DNA from: Adiantum capillus-veneris
Lineage: Eukaryota > Streptophyta > Polypodiopsida > Polypodiales > Pteridaceae
Direction of reading: 5' to 3'
Assembly (NCBI GenBank): GCA_014529385.2
Contig: CM043966.1
Location: 40,048,037 to 40,112,036, forward strand
DNA length: 64,000 nt
The translations under genes and the position numbers were made by a program. Numbering within the stretch: the stretch's first letter is position 1; each line of letters starts with the position of its first letter. A model generated the notes under the pieces. It saw only the letters and a list, made by a program, of their open reading frames with translations, made no database searches and was not told the origin of the DNA. Of this stretch, positions 1 through 10,591 are shown piece after piece.

Positions 1-751
1 CTCTCTCTCTCTTATCCACACACCTCACCCCTCCCTCTCCCTCACAATCTCTCTCTCTCAGCCCAGCGCGGACAACACCCTCTCTCTCCCATTCGGGTGC
101 TCAGGCCACGCAAAAATTCTCTCTTTCTCCTTCTCACGGACAGCGGCAGTAGAGACTCCCTCTCTCTCTCTCACCATACCACACACACACACACACACAC
201 ACCATTACCCCCCCCCCCCCCTCTTCCCTTTGGCGTTGTGCACGAGTCCACACAACACACCCTCTCTCTCTGTCCCACCCGGGCGCTCATGCACCGCAAC
301 AAACACACACAATACACACACACACCACCCACACACACACCGCACACACACCCCCACCCTCATTCCCCCCCCCCCATCCGCCTTGCGCAGTAGAAAGAAA
401 GCAAGCAGCCGCTCGTCCGCCATCAAAACTAAAAAAAAAAACAAATATATATATATATAAATATTGTATATATATAAAGCCCTTCCCACGCACGTTTTTG
501 CGCACACATACATATACATACACACACACCCGTCCTCATGCACGAATACCTACACACACATGCCTATACGCACCGCACCACAAAAACAAAGGAAAAACGA
601 CTACGACATCGACGAATAAAGAAGAAGGATCCAAAGCACGCGCCGCCAACAACAAAAAGAGAAAATGCGCCAAAGGCATGCCCCGGTCGACTCCGAAAAG
701 AAAAACGCTCGACATAGATGCACGAGCAGCACACCATTCGCCGACAACACG
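1..751. repeat. Left arm of a long inverted repeat, outer part
   Basis: The first 370 bases are CT-, CA- and C-rich microsatellite sequence with no believable gene. From about 376 to 751 the sequence is the reverse complement of about 11229-11640, with many matching landmarks, for example the stretch GAAAATGCGCCAAAGGCATG. The arm is interrupted at 752 by Copia-1 and continues at 5645. Short frames here translate to His/Thr/Pro or Ser/Leu repeats and are not genes. The outer end of the arm lies at or beyond the window edge. Confidence 0.75.
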
Positions 752-894
752 TGTTGGAGCTATATATGGCTCACTCTACTGAACTTGGTCTCACCTATAT
801 ATTTGTATCTTGTCCTCAATATGAATCAGTCTTTGGGAGTGTATATGGTGTGTCTCTTGTCTCGTCTCTCTCTCTTTCTCTCTACATCTCAACA
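752..894 (+). repeat. Copia-1 5' LTR
   Basis: 143 bp, TG...CA ends, followed directly by a primer-binding site. Five substitutions separate it from the 3' LTR at 5502-5644. It is short for a copia LTR. Confidence 0.95.
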
Positions 895-906
895 TGGTAT
901 CAGAGC
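895..906 (+). other. Copia-1 primer-binding site
   Basis: TGGTATCAGAGC immediately follows the LTR. This is the standard plant copia primer-binding sequence, complementary to the 3' end of initiator tRNA-Met. Confidence 0.95.
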
Positions 907-1599
907 GGTAACGATCACGCGCCAATTCAATTCATAGTGACACAACAGTATGTGTATGCGATTCACATGTAAGATTCAAAATTGCTACAGATTTTATTTT
1001 TGAGCGTTTATTCTTGTTAACTGTGGTTGTTTTGTGTTAAGAAGAATATGATTAGTGTTTTATGTGGCGTTTATTTCTAATCAATCTAATCGTTGATTAC
1101 GTTTTCTTGTTGATGACACCCTGAACTTCATCTCAATTTTTCTTGTTGTTCTGCTCAAAATTTGGAGAAACGGGAAAAGCGCAATGGAGAATAGCCCAAT
1201 GGTGCTTTTTATCCAAAACTTGTTCGTCTCCTCGAACTCTTCGATTTGAGTTCTAGGTTTGCGTCAATCGGAGTTCGCAGCAAAAAGTTATGTTGTTTTT
1301 ACTGCAATTAATGAGCTTGACGCAGCTTTCTTCGTCCTACTTCTTCGTGAAGCGTCCGCGATCGTTTTTCTTATTTTGGCATTAACTTTTTCGAGAAGAT
1401 TTAGCTTTTTTCTATTCGTATTGTGGCCGTCAATCTTGCGTCTCACACCACTCTATTTTGAGGACTCGTTTATTATTAACGTCTCCTTTACCCTGCCTTT
1501 TTTGGGTGACGTCTCTCACATCTTTGGACGTTCCTTGAGCATCCTTCTTACATTTATCGTTGACAGAACGCAGTACTCATATCTCTCTCATTCAAATCT

Positions 1600-2286
1600 A
1601 TTATTAATCAACTTGGTGCTGCCGGTGATCCTGTTCCACAAAATCAACTGATTACACTTCTCCTTGATAAGGTGAAGGACTCTTCTTATGATAACATTGT
1701 TACTATTCTCTCTAATAAAGATGGTCTTGATTTAGACCAAGCCTGCATGTATTTAATTGAATACTCTCAACGTCAAGAATGTCGGAATGCTGGTCACGAT
1801 ACACCTATGATTTCACAAGCGGAGACTGAGTCACAACAGATGGAACGTGCTTTTTATGCTCGAAGGCGTCCATTTCAACGAGGAAACCGCGGAGGTGGCC
1901 GTCGCGGTAATATTTTCTCTCGTCTCAAATTTCCTAATAAGCAATGTTCTTACTGCAACAGAAATGGCCATACTGAAGATGATTGTTGGGCACGACAATA
2001 TGATGAAGAACACAATATTACCACAAAACAACCACGTTTATCTAGAGACTCTTCTTCTTCTTCTTGTGAATATTGTGGACGATCTGATCATCCCACTCAT
2101 ATGTGTTATAAGCATCGATTCGACACAGATCGAAATAGAGAATATGCTACTGAACATCGAAACAACATTGTACTAGAAACAAGCTGCGTCCTATGTTCAC
2201 TTGCTCTAGACATAATACTTCATGTACGTGATGGATCACTTTTTATTGTCGATTCTGGTGCTATAGGAAATATGACATATATCTAA
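1600..2286 (+). pseudogene. gag: Copia-1 gag and start of protease
   Basis: The open frame reads as the C-terminal half of a copia Gag. A UBN2-like helical region is followed by an Arg/Gly-rich stretch and two CCHC zinc knuckles, CSYCNRNGHTEDDC and CEYCGRSDHPTHMC, which bind RNA during particle assembly. The frame then enters the aspartic protease active site (VDSGA near 2251). It ends at a stop at 2284, and a frame change is needed to continue into pol at 2411. The N-terminal Gag upstream of 1600 is not recognisable, and 907-1600 looks like leader or decayed sequence. Two knuckles instead of the usual one is notable but known in plant copia. Confidence 0.85.
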
Positions 2287-2289
2287 GTG

Positions 2290-5270
2290 GCTTCATAACT
2301 ATCATCCACTGCCAGTTCAACGTGTTGTTTATCTTGCTGATGATACTACTTGTCAAGTAAAGGGTATTGGAGACTTATATCTTGGTACCTTATCTTCTTC
2401 CACTCGAATTTTGCGAGAAGTATTACATGTACCAGATCTTCAACGTAATCTTCTTTCAGTTGCTAGACTTGTTCATCTTGGTCTGTTTGTTGGATTTGAT
2501 CATACCAAATGCCGAATTGAGAACGATGGACAGATTATAGCCACTGCTCCTCGAAATGGTAATTTGTTTGAACTCTCTCTCAACGATGCTGTAGCAAATA
2601 TTGTCACTGCTCCAGGTGATCATGATTGCAAAGTATGGCATCACCGTTTTGTTCATGCTGATTTCTCAAAACTCCGTGATCTTGTTCATGGCATGGATCT
2701 TAAAGCCCATCCCCATATGGGAATTTGTGAATTTTGTGCTCTTGGGAAACACAATCGTAAATCCTTTCCTCTTTCAAATACAACTCATTCTCATGACATA
2801 TTGGATCTTGTTCATACTGATATATGTAGACCTCTACCTTCTTCGAGATCACAATATTGCTACTTCATTACTTTCATTGATGATTTCTCAAGGTATACGA
2901 CTGTATTTCTACTTGGACAAAAATTTGAAGCCTTATCTGTTTTCAAACAATTCCACAAGGCTGCGGAACTTCAAACTGGTCGTCGCCTTAAGAAGCTTCG
3001 TAGTGACAATGGAGGCGAATATGTTTCTTGAGAGTTTGTGAGTTACTATGCTGACAGTGGAATTCATCATGAACATACTATTCCATATTCGCCTCAACAG
3101 AACGGTGTTGCTGAACGAAAGAATCGCACTATTCTCAATGTTGTAAGATGTATGCTGATTCATTCTGGCTTATCTCGTGTTTTCTGGGCTGAAGCTACTT
3201 TGACAACAACATTTATTTAGAATCATCTTCCTACTACTGCACCCTCTGGTAAGATACCCATCACAGCATGGACAGGTGACATTCCTTCTGTATCTCATTT
3301 TTGAACCTTTGGATGTATTGCTTATATTCATGTTGCCAAAGAAACACGAACAAAGCTTGATGCTCCTGGTCTTAAAGTTATTTTTATTGGATATTCTGAC
3401 ACTTCCAAAGGCTACAAATTCTATGACCCTTCCTCCAAGAAAGTAATTGTGAATCGTGATGCTACTTTTAACGAACAGCTTATGGGAGGCTCATGGTCCA
3501 TGGATGATTCTGATGATACTAAATCATTGCTTCAGGCTTTTCCATTTCTGTTAGAAGATGAAACTCTTCCTGTAGAGCAACTTTCCTCTTCACAACCATC
3601 CATTCCAAATGTTACCAATGATGATATTGATATTTTTGTTGATCTTCCTATTGATTTTGAACATGGCTCATGTCATGTTTATGATGACGATATTGATGAT
3701 AATGCTTTTTCTACTTCTGAAGATCCCGTTACTTATGATGAAGCTATCTCTTCACCACAAAAGGATCAATGGCAAGAGGCTATGGAAGCAGTGTATGATT
3801 CTCTTATCTCTAAAGGTACATGGATACTAACTGAATTACCTCCTGGTCATACAACTATTAAATGTAAGTGGGTGTATAAGACAAAAGTAAAAGCAGATGG
3901 ATCTTTTGACAAGCTAGTTCAAGGCACGTTTAGTTGCAAAAGGTTACTCCCAAGGAGAATGTGTTGATTATCAAGAGACTTTTACACCAGTTGTTCGCAT
4001 TACATGTGTTCGAGTTTTATTGGCATTTGTTGTTCAATTTGATTTAGAAGCTCATCAAATGGATGTGTGAACTGATTTTCTTAATGGTGACTTGGAAGAG
4101 GAAATTTATATGGAACAACCACAAGGGTTTGTTATTCCATGTAAAGAAGACCTTGTTGCTCAACTCCATAAGGCACTATATGGTCTCAAACAAGCTTCGC
4201 GAGCCTGGTATACAAAATTTGATCTTTTTCTCACCTCTAAAGGATTCATCTCTTGCTCGTCAGACCCCAACTTATACATAAAACGCCAAGGTAACAGTTT
4301 TGTGATTCTTGCTCTTTATGTGGATGATACCATCCTTGTTTCCAATGATTTGGGATTTCTTCAACAAGTGAAAAAGTTATTGTCTTCTGCATTTGATATG
4401 GTGGATCTTGGAGAGATTCACTCTTGTCGTGGCATTCAAATCCAACGGAACCGTACAAAAGGTGTTTTATTCCTTCGACAGTCAAAGTTTATTGCAAATA
4501 CTATTCAAAAATTTGGTATGGAATCTGCACATTCAGCCAACACACCTTGTCTTGCGAGCTCTACGAAGAACACTTCTGACAATGGAGGTCAACTTGTCAC
4601 AAATCAACCTTATGCTAACTTGATTGGATGTCTTCAGTTTGTTGGCATGAACACTCGTCCTGATATTCTGTTTGCTGCTAATTATCTTGGACAACATCTT
4701 GCATGCCCTTCTCTTAAGCATTGGTCTGCTGCAAAGCATGTATTGAAATACTTGAAAGGCACTACAGATTTTGGTTTAGTCTATCGACGACAACTCACAT
4801 CGGATTCTATGCAATCTCTTTCTCTTTTGGGTTACACAGATGCAGACTGGGCAAGCTCACATTTACCTATGCAGTCTACTAGTGGAAATTGCTTCTTTAT
4901 AAATGGTTGTCTTGTTTCTTGGACCAGCAAGAAACAACATTGTGCTGCATCTTCTACGACTAAGTCAGAATATGTTGTGGCATCACTTGCAGCTCGTGAG
5001 TTGATTTGGCTTCGAAAAATGCTGGTTGATATTGGTCACTCTCCTCTTTCTAGCACACCCTTGCGGTGTGACAACCAAAGTGCTATTAGTCTTGCAAAAG
5101 ACTATGTTCAACATAATAAGTCAAAGCACATTGCTGTCTATTATCATTATGTCAGGTATGAAGTACGCAAAGGAACCATTATGGTTGAACACTGTCCAAG
5201 TGATCAGATGATTGCAGAGATTTTGACCAAAGGCCTCACTCTTTTTAGATTAGCTTCTTTGCTATTGTAA
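2290..5270 (+). pseudogene. pol: Copia-1 pol (protease, integrase, RT, RNase H), broken
   Basis: From 2411 there is a GAG-pre-integrase region (WHHRF, then CEFCALGKH). The integrase core follows, with HTDICRP, RSDNGGEY and PQQNGVAERKNR giving the D-D-E residues. RT follows with KWVYKTK, ALYGLKQASRAWY and the active site YVDDTILV. RNase H carries GYTDADWASS and a damaged SSTTKSEY. Stops lie at 3029, 3218, 3302 and 4068, and a frameshift near 3920 moves the frame before the RT palm. The stretch 4092-5270 is open for 392 codons. All copia pol domains are present in normal order, but the element is clearly dead. Confidence 0.93.
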
Positions 5271-5492
5271 TAGCTTTGTACATATGACATTGTAATCTTT
5301 TAGGTACCATGCACTATGCACACTCCACATTTGCACATTGTGATATCTAAGTCACTTGAATATTTGTACATAAATGCACAATTCACTTTCACTTAATCAC
5401 CGTTGGTTCATATTTTCACATTGTGTAGGGGCTTGGGTTTTTCCCTTGAACTCCCCAAGGGTTTTTTCATCCAAAGCTAGAGACCTTTGTTT

Positions 5493-5501
5493 GAGTGGGG
5501 G
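5493..5501 (+). other. Copia-1 polypurine tract
   Basis: GAGTGGGGG lies directly before the 3' LTR, where a plus-strand primer is expected. Confidence 0.85.
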
Positions 5502-5644
5502 TGTTGGAGCTATATATGGCTCACTCTACTGAGCTTGGTCTAACCTATATATTTGTATCTTGTCCTCAATATGAATCACTCTTTGGGAGCGTATATGGTG
5601 TGTCTCTTGTCTCGTCTCTCTCTTTTTCTCTCTACATCTCAACA
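5502..5644 (+). repeat. Copia-1 3' LTR
   Basis: 143 bp, matching 752-894 except at five positions. It is followed by the second ACACG target copy. Confidence 0.95.
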
Positions 5645-5649
5645 ACACG

Positions 5650-6296
5650 CAACCAGAACGCCATCCAATAATTTATAGGTTATTTTCATCATTATCTTCA
5701 GTTTTCACCCGAGCCATTGTAAATTTCCATTTTTTATAAATATCCTCTCTCTAGGTGATGGTCACAAAGGCCCACCTAGAGATTCCCATCTTTTAATAAC
5801 CTCCCAAAAACAAAGCAAGGGTCAACCACACCGGTCCCACCACTTGCTTTGTCTCCCTGATTAAGCTTACCCTAACCACACTGGGATTACCATAATCCAA
5901 GCAGCCAACACCTATAAATTAGCACTGAGAGGTCACTATCGGGGGGGGGGGGGGGGGGCAATTTATGAGGAGCCAAGCGTTTGGTAGAGTGTAGTGGGAA
6001 GGATTGACACTATCACCATCATGGGGAGGGGGCTTGTGTGTTGGGTTTGCCTTGGGAATTGCACCATGCGAAGGGAACCACATCCATCTCTTGACTCAAA
6101 TGGTCGATGCACACACGTATGCACGCTCTTGGTAGTAAGTATTCACAATCATTGATTCGTTTTAGAGAACACACCAAGTAGGTTGCACCACCTCCTCTCC
6201 CTACCTCTCTACCACCACGGCATGCCACTTTGTAAGTATTGAAGAAATAATTCACCCTCACACCCCCGAGGGTTTTCATCATTTGCAAAAATCTCT

Positions 6297-6350
<54 letters not shown>

Positions 6351-6503
6351 GTTTGCGGTGTTCATATCATTGTGGTTTATGTCCTAGCCGCTCAAAGCTA
6401 GGTGGTGCCCCCTGTTCACTTTATCGTGACAGGTTCGAGGCGTGCCATTCCGCCCCCGACGTTTTAGAGGCCGTCAGGGTTTGGGGTCCGCTTTGCGTCC
6501 GTC
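5650..6503. repeat. Left arm of the long inverted repeat, inner part
   Basis: This stretch is the reverse complement of about 10316-11228. Shared landmarks include the sequence around CTCTAGGTGATGGTCACAAA (5752 and its mirror near 11120) and the segment ending GCTTTGCGTCCGTCA at 6503. It contains a run of G at 5941-5958 and a GT microsatellite. No credible gene is present. Similarity to the other arm stops within a few bases of 6503. Confidence 0.85.
6301..6348. repeat. (GT)24 microsatellite
   Basis: Uninterrupted GT dinucleotides. In the opposite arm the matching position holds an AG tract instead (10489-10589), so the two arms have diverged here by repeat turnover. Confidence 0.98.
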
Positions 6504-6612
6504 AGCATGTTTGGGTATGAGACTAGTATGTCCCAATGGGGACGAGAATTTGTTTCTCGCTTTTGAATTTCTAGCAAAATCACATTGTGATCACATCATA
6601 TGATGATCACGC

Positions 6613-7673
6613 TGTTAACACAAACCGAGCACATCCGCAAAAGACATTGTAGATGAGCGCAGACAGTGCCTTTTGATGGGGGCCATTGATCCCCACTTAA
6701 GAGGTCCATGTTAATTAGTTCTGAGGGCCCCCCGCCTCTCGATACCCGCCTCCCTACTACCAATGCATGTGTTTGGCAAACAAAGCTGCGGTTTCCAGAG
6801 AAGGAGTCACATTTTAGTGGGAAACCCTTGTAAAATTCTTTTGTAAGAGAGCATCTCTAAGACGAGAACTTGTAAAAGAATTTATGATTATTTATCTAGG
6901 AGCAATTGTATATTAGAGAGCCAGTTAGAAGTTTAGGATCTTTTGGCCGGACAAGCCATTTGTAAAGACCTAAACTATAAAGGTCAGGTTTTGTAAGTTT
7001 GAACATTATCATCTTTTATTTTGAAGAAACGGTGTACGTACTGAGAGATATCTCTTGCTCCAACTTGTAATCATTGCTACTGTGGCTATGGTAATCCAAA
7101 TTCAGATTCATTTATCGCATTTTGTTCCTCTTACTCTACTCTTTTATTCAAGTGTAAGCATTTGAGATTCGGTGTAGGTTTTCAAGTACGTGTTTGGAGC
7201 TTTAAATCGCTATTTTGAGTGCTTATATGCTTATTTTATGTTTTTTTGACCCTAGGAGAGTCTTTAGGGACCCTAAAACGACCCTTTAGGATCATCTGTT
7301 TACTATTTTTTCTTACTCTGGGATGAACGATTGCGATCCATTTACCTACCCAGAATGATGTGACAGTGATAGGATAGATTCTAAATAGTCCCCTAGAGCT
7401 CCATTTCAAGTTTCGTGCGAATCCGATATGATTTGCATGGTAAACGGGCGTGATGACTGTAGAGCTGTGTAGAAGGATATAGGCAGATTACTTGGCTTTA
7501 GTGCGTATGATTTTCTTGCAGAGTTAGTAGTTGCATCTCATTGAGTTCACTTCATTAGCAATGACACCCTAGTGAGTTTCCATGCCTCATCCTAGTCGCT
7601 TCCCTTTTATTGATATTTTATGTTGATGCGTGAGAGCTATGCTATGGACTTCCGTCACGGCGATCCGCAAACA
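6613..7673 (+). repeat. Probable gypsy 5' LTR
   Basis: The sequence starts TGTTAAC and ends CGCAAACA. It is followed directly by a TGGCGCC-type primer-binding site, which fixes the right end. The left end is inferred from the TG start. About 1.06 kb. A candidate TATA-like ACTATAAAGG lies near 6972. I could not find a matching 3' LTR in the window. In particular, the LTR-like sequence at 28077 is not similar by eye. Confidence 0.65.
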
Positions 7674-7674
7674 T

Positions 7675-7691
7675 TGGCGCCGTTGCCAGGG
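7675..7691 (+). other. Gypsy primer-binding site (TGGCGCC type)
   Basis: TGGCGCCGTTGCCAGGG closely matches the primer-binding sequence widely seen in plant Tat/Athila-type gypsy elements (usually TGGCGCCGTTGCCGGGG). It marks the start of the internal region. Confidence 0.85.
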
Positions 7692-8213
7692 AATGCACCT
7701 TAGGTGATGAGTGACCAAGTGCAGAGTTAGCTTCCTTGAAAGAAGATCAATCCACAAATCCATTTTACACCTCAGTTAGGCTGCTAGACAGGGGTTTAGA
7801 GCTTAGTGGAGTCTAGAGTCAATGGACCGGCTAGATCCTCTCTTGGGAGATTTAGGAAACTGTGAGTGAGAGTGTTTAAAGCATTTTTGCTCTTCAATTT
7901 CTCTAATTCGATTGAGTACTGAAATGTCACCTGAAATCCATCTTGTTTGTTTTGTTTGATTCATTTCTTTATGTTCTTTCATTTCTGTACTTAAGAGTAG
8001 GATAAGTAATTCGCATTCCAGCCAGATTTGGGGCAAAAGTTAGAGTCGAGAAACCAGGAAACCATAACTTTGGTAAAAAGGCCATAAGACTCTAAAATTT
8101 AGAAAATCTAACCAAACAGGGTCGATATTGATTCAAATCACCAAGTGGTAGCACAAAACACTGTAAAACACTTGTCAGAGATAGCATACTAAATTTCATC
8201 AGATTTGGCTCAT

Positions 8214-8247
8214 GTACTACGATCGCGATCAGTGTACCTAAGTGCCA
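8214..8247 (+). repeat. Leader palindromic motif, copy 1
   Basis: A 34-bp unit beginning GTACTACGATCGCGATC and ending AAGTGCCA. The core CGATCGCGATC is nearly self-complementary, and the unit is also flanked by GTAC on each side. Copies 2 and 3 lie 278 and 715 bp downstream. Confidence 0.9.
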
Positions 8248-8491
8248 TAGCCATAATTGGACAAGAATTGTTGTGTGCCTTCCTAATAAGATTCTAAACA
8301 AGTTTGTCTAAAGCAATCACACCCAAAAACACCAAAAATCAAAAAATCAGGCTACTTGGATAAAACTAGCCCAACATACCAAAAAAGTGCAAAATCTTGG
8401 CTTTTAGTGATCCAAATTCTAAGTGAATGGGGAAATAGCCTTAAAACACCATTGTCTACAACCACACCAGAATTGGTCTGATTTGGCCTTT

Positions 8492-8525
8492 GTACTACGA
8501 TCGCGATCGGTGTACCTAAGTGCCA
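8492..8525 (+). repeat. Leader palindromic motif, copy 2
   Basis: Identical to copy 1 except for one A-to-G change, which makes the core palindrome CGATCGCGATCG perfect. A weaker match extends about 15 bp on each side. Confidence 0.9.
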
Positions 8526-8928
8526 GATTTTGACCAGAGTTCATCTGTGGGATCCTCAGGTATATATAAACATAAAAGTATACACGACCAAGAGCGAGAA
8601 ACCTCAAAGTACATGTCAAACCATCTGAGTATTGATTCAAGTCGAAAATTGACATACTGTCATAGAAATTGACTTTCATCAGGATCAAACACATCAAGCT
8701 GGGTAAAGACTATACAGGGGGATAGCCTATACACAGGACAATCCAAAAAAGCTTTCATATCCCAAACAAACACCCAAAATCAACTCAAACTGACAAAAGG
8801 GGGAAACAAGCACTTACAACCAAGGACTGGTAAAAACTTGACTTTTTGGAGTCTGAATACAAAAGTATCAGGTGGGTAGATTTCAGCCTCGGGAACATGC
8901 TGGTGACGTTTCATCAAATTTGGGCATT

Positions 8929-8962
8929 GTACTACGATCGCGATCAGTGTACCTTAGTGCCA
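8929..8962 (+). repeat. Leader palindromic motif, copy 3
   Basis: One change from copy 1 (CTAAG to TTAAG type change near the end). The preceding TTTCATCAAATTTGG and following GATTTGAC resemble the flanks of the other copies. Confidence 0.9.
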
Positions 8963-9463
8963 GATTTGACTCATTTTTGACCTGCTCATAGACCTATACT
9001 ATTTAAGATATCAGGAGTTGTCAAAACCCAAATTAGACATACTGTCAATAATCTACAAGCAAAATAGTGTTGAAGTTGTTGTGAAGTTGCTGAATTTTCT
9101 AACAGTTGGAATGATACGGTGATCTCATAGCCATCAAGTGTATTCATTTGTAGATACCGATCAAGTAACAATCCATGCAGTCGTGAGAGTTGGAAGATCA
9201 CTCCATCTCCAGATAAGAGGTTTGGATTCAATCGATAAATTCCACTTTCTTCATGTTTTTGAGATCGGGAAAACAAATCAACAACCAACACCGAGATTTA
9301 GCGGATCAAGAAGTGTTTTATCAACGGAGGAGAGTGTAAACCAAGGTGTAGTACGATCATTAGAGCCAATCCCTGAAGGAAGTATTTCTAATACTTCTTT
9401 AGAGAGATCTTATGAGTATTTCACGAAACACTTGGGACATCTAAACTAAACAAAAGAGAAAAC

Positions 9464-10225
9464 ATGGCAGCAGGACCATCAAACCCTTCAGCCACAATGA
9501 AGCTATTGTTCATCAAGTATCAATATGACAACAAGCAAGGTGCCAAGATCTACAAAGATTGTATGGACCGCTACTTTGTGAAAATAGAAGATAGACCAAG
9601 TGAGTTCAAGGACTTAGTGCCTGTGAGCTATAGCGGAGATAGGTACCTAGATGACAAAGGTATCATGTACTTGGTAGTCCTGAATCCTAACATTGTGGAC
9701 AAGTGGGGATTGATGGGCACGAAAGCCAAAGTAGATGAGGAACTTGCAGAGAAAGCACCAACGATGAGCTTCCCTAATGCGAGGTTAAGGCGAGAACACA
9801 AAACTTTGAGAATCAACACAGACAACGTCTACCTGGGGTTATACAAGTACAATAATGGAGAGGAAGATCTCTATTATAGATGCGAGGAACCCTACGTCGG
9901 AGAGTTGACAAAGATGAAAAGACTTTATGGCTTCACCTACACAAAGGGATCAGAAACAAAAATCATCGCATACGACAAATATGGAAGACGATACACAACA
10001 ATCGATAAAAAGGAGTTGGAAGGATATACGTACTTTGGGGGACCACTCCACCAGTATTATGTCACTCCAAGCCCACTGAGACCAGTACCTACAAATGACA
10101 TGCCAGACCCGATGGCAACAGGTGGAGAGAGGACTCATGTAGCTGATTCTTTCAGTCAACCTCAGTATTCTATGCCAAACCGCATGGGAACATTGCATCC
10201 CAGAGAGTCAATGGCTACAAATTAA
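9464..10225 (+). CDS. Unknown 253-residue protein of the gypsy element
   Basis: I do not recognise this protein. It begins MAAGPSNPSATMKLLF, shortly after an in-frame-stop-rich leader, and is open to a TAA at 10223. It is hydrophilic and rich in Lys, Tyr and Asp/Glu, with no signal peptide, membrane segment, zinc knuckle or protease motif. The C-terminal third is Pro/Ser/Met-rich. It sits between a gypsy primer-binding site and a gypsy gag that resumes at 12585 beyond the inverted-repeat arm. It could therefore be an N-terminal Gag part, or an extra ORF upstream of gag as described for Tat/Ogre elements. It is the cleanest open frame in a region otherwise full of stops, which suggests either recent activity or constraint. 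Function is unknown. Confidence 0.6.
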   Translation: MAAGPSNPSATMKLLFIKYQYDNKQGAKIYKDCMDRYFVKIEDRPSEFKDLVPVSYSGDRYLDDKGIMYLVVLNPNIVDKWGLMGTKAKVDEELAEKAPTMSFPNARLRREHKTLRINTDNVYLGLYKYNNGEEDLYYRCEEPYVGELTKMKRLYGFTYTKGSETKIIAYDKYGRRYTTIDKKELEGYTYFGGPLHQYYVTPSPLRPVPTNDMPDPMATGGERTHVADSFSQPQYSMPNRMGTLHPRESMATN

Positions 10226-10315
10226 GGTAGTGTGGTTCCTATCTCTACACATACCGCAGTAGGTCTGACATTTACAGCCACACCATCACATTTGGCTCCT
10301 AGTAGTAGATTTGTG

Positions 10316-10501
10316 GTGACGGACGCAAAGCAGACCCTGAACCCTGACGGCCTCTAAAACGTCGGGGGCCGAATGGCTCACCTCGAGCCTACCACGGTAA
10401 AGGGAACATGGGGCACCACCTAGCTTTGAGCGGCTAGGACGCAAAGCCCATGATGATATGAACACCGCAAGCCTACACACCGAGAGAGAGGAAGGGAGAG
10501 A

Positions 10502-10591
<90 letters not shown>

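Larger units (their letters stand above)
752..5644 (+). mobile_element. Copia-1, complete but inactive Ty1/copia LTR retrotransposon
   Basis: A 4.9-kb element bounded by two 143-bp LTRs that begin TGTTGG and end CTCAACA. It is flanked by a 5-bp target duplication ACACG (747-751 and 5645-5649). The related inverted-repeat arm at 11229-11233 has one ACACG and no element, so it is an empty site. The order is LTR, initiator-Met primer-binding site, gag, protease, integrase, RT, RNase H, polypurine tract, LTR, which is the copia order with integrase before RT. The LTRs differ at 5 of 143 positions by eye. The coding region has several stops and frameshifts, so it cannot make its own proteins. Confidence 0.96.
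7692..9463 (+). other. Long untranslated leader of the gypsy element
   Basis: About 1.8 kb between the primer-binding site and the first long frame, with no convincing coding sequence. It holds three copies of a 34-bp palindromic motif, listed separately. Confidence 0.6.

Noticed and set aside
97-543. Open frames of His/Thr/Pro or Cys/Val repeats on both strands
   Set aside because: They are translations of CA/GT and CT microsatellites, with no domain or codon bias.
1259-1651. 130-codon frame before copia gag
   Set aside because: It is in a different frame from the recognisable Gag sequence that overlaps its end, and has a hydrophobic composition unlike Gag.
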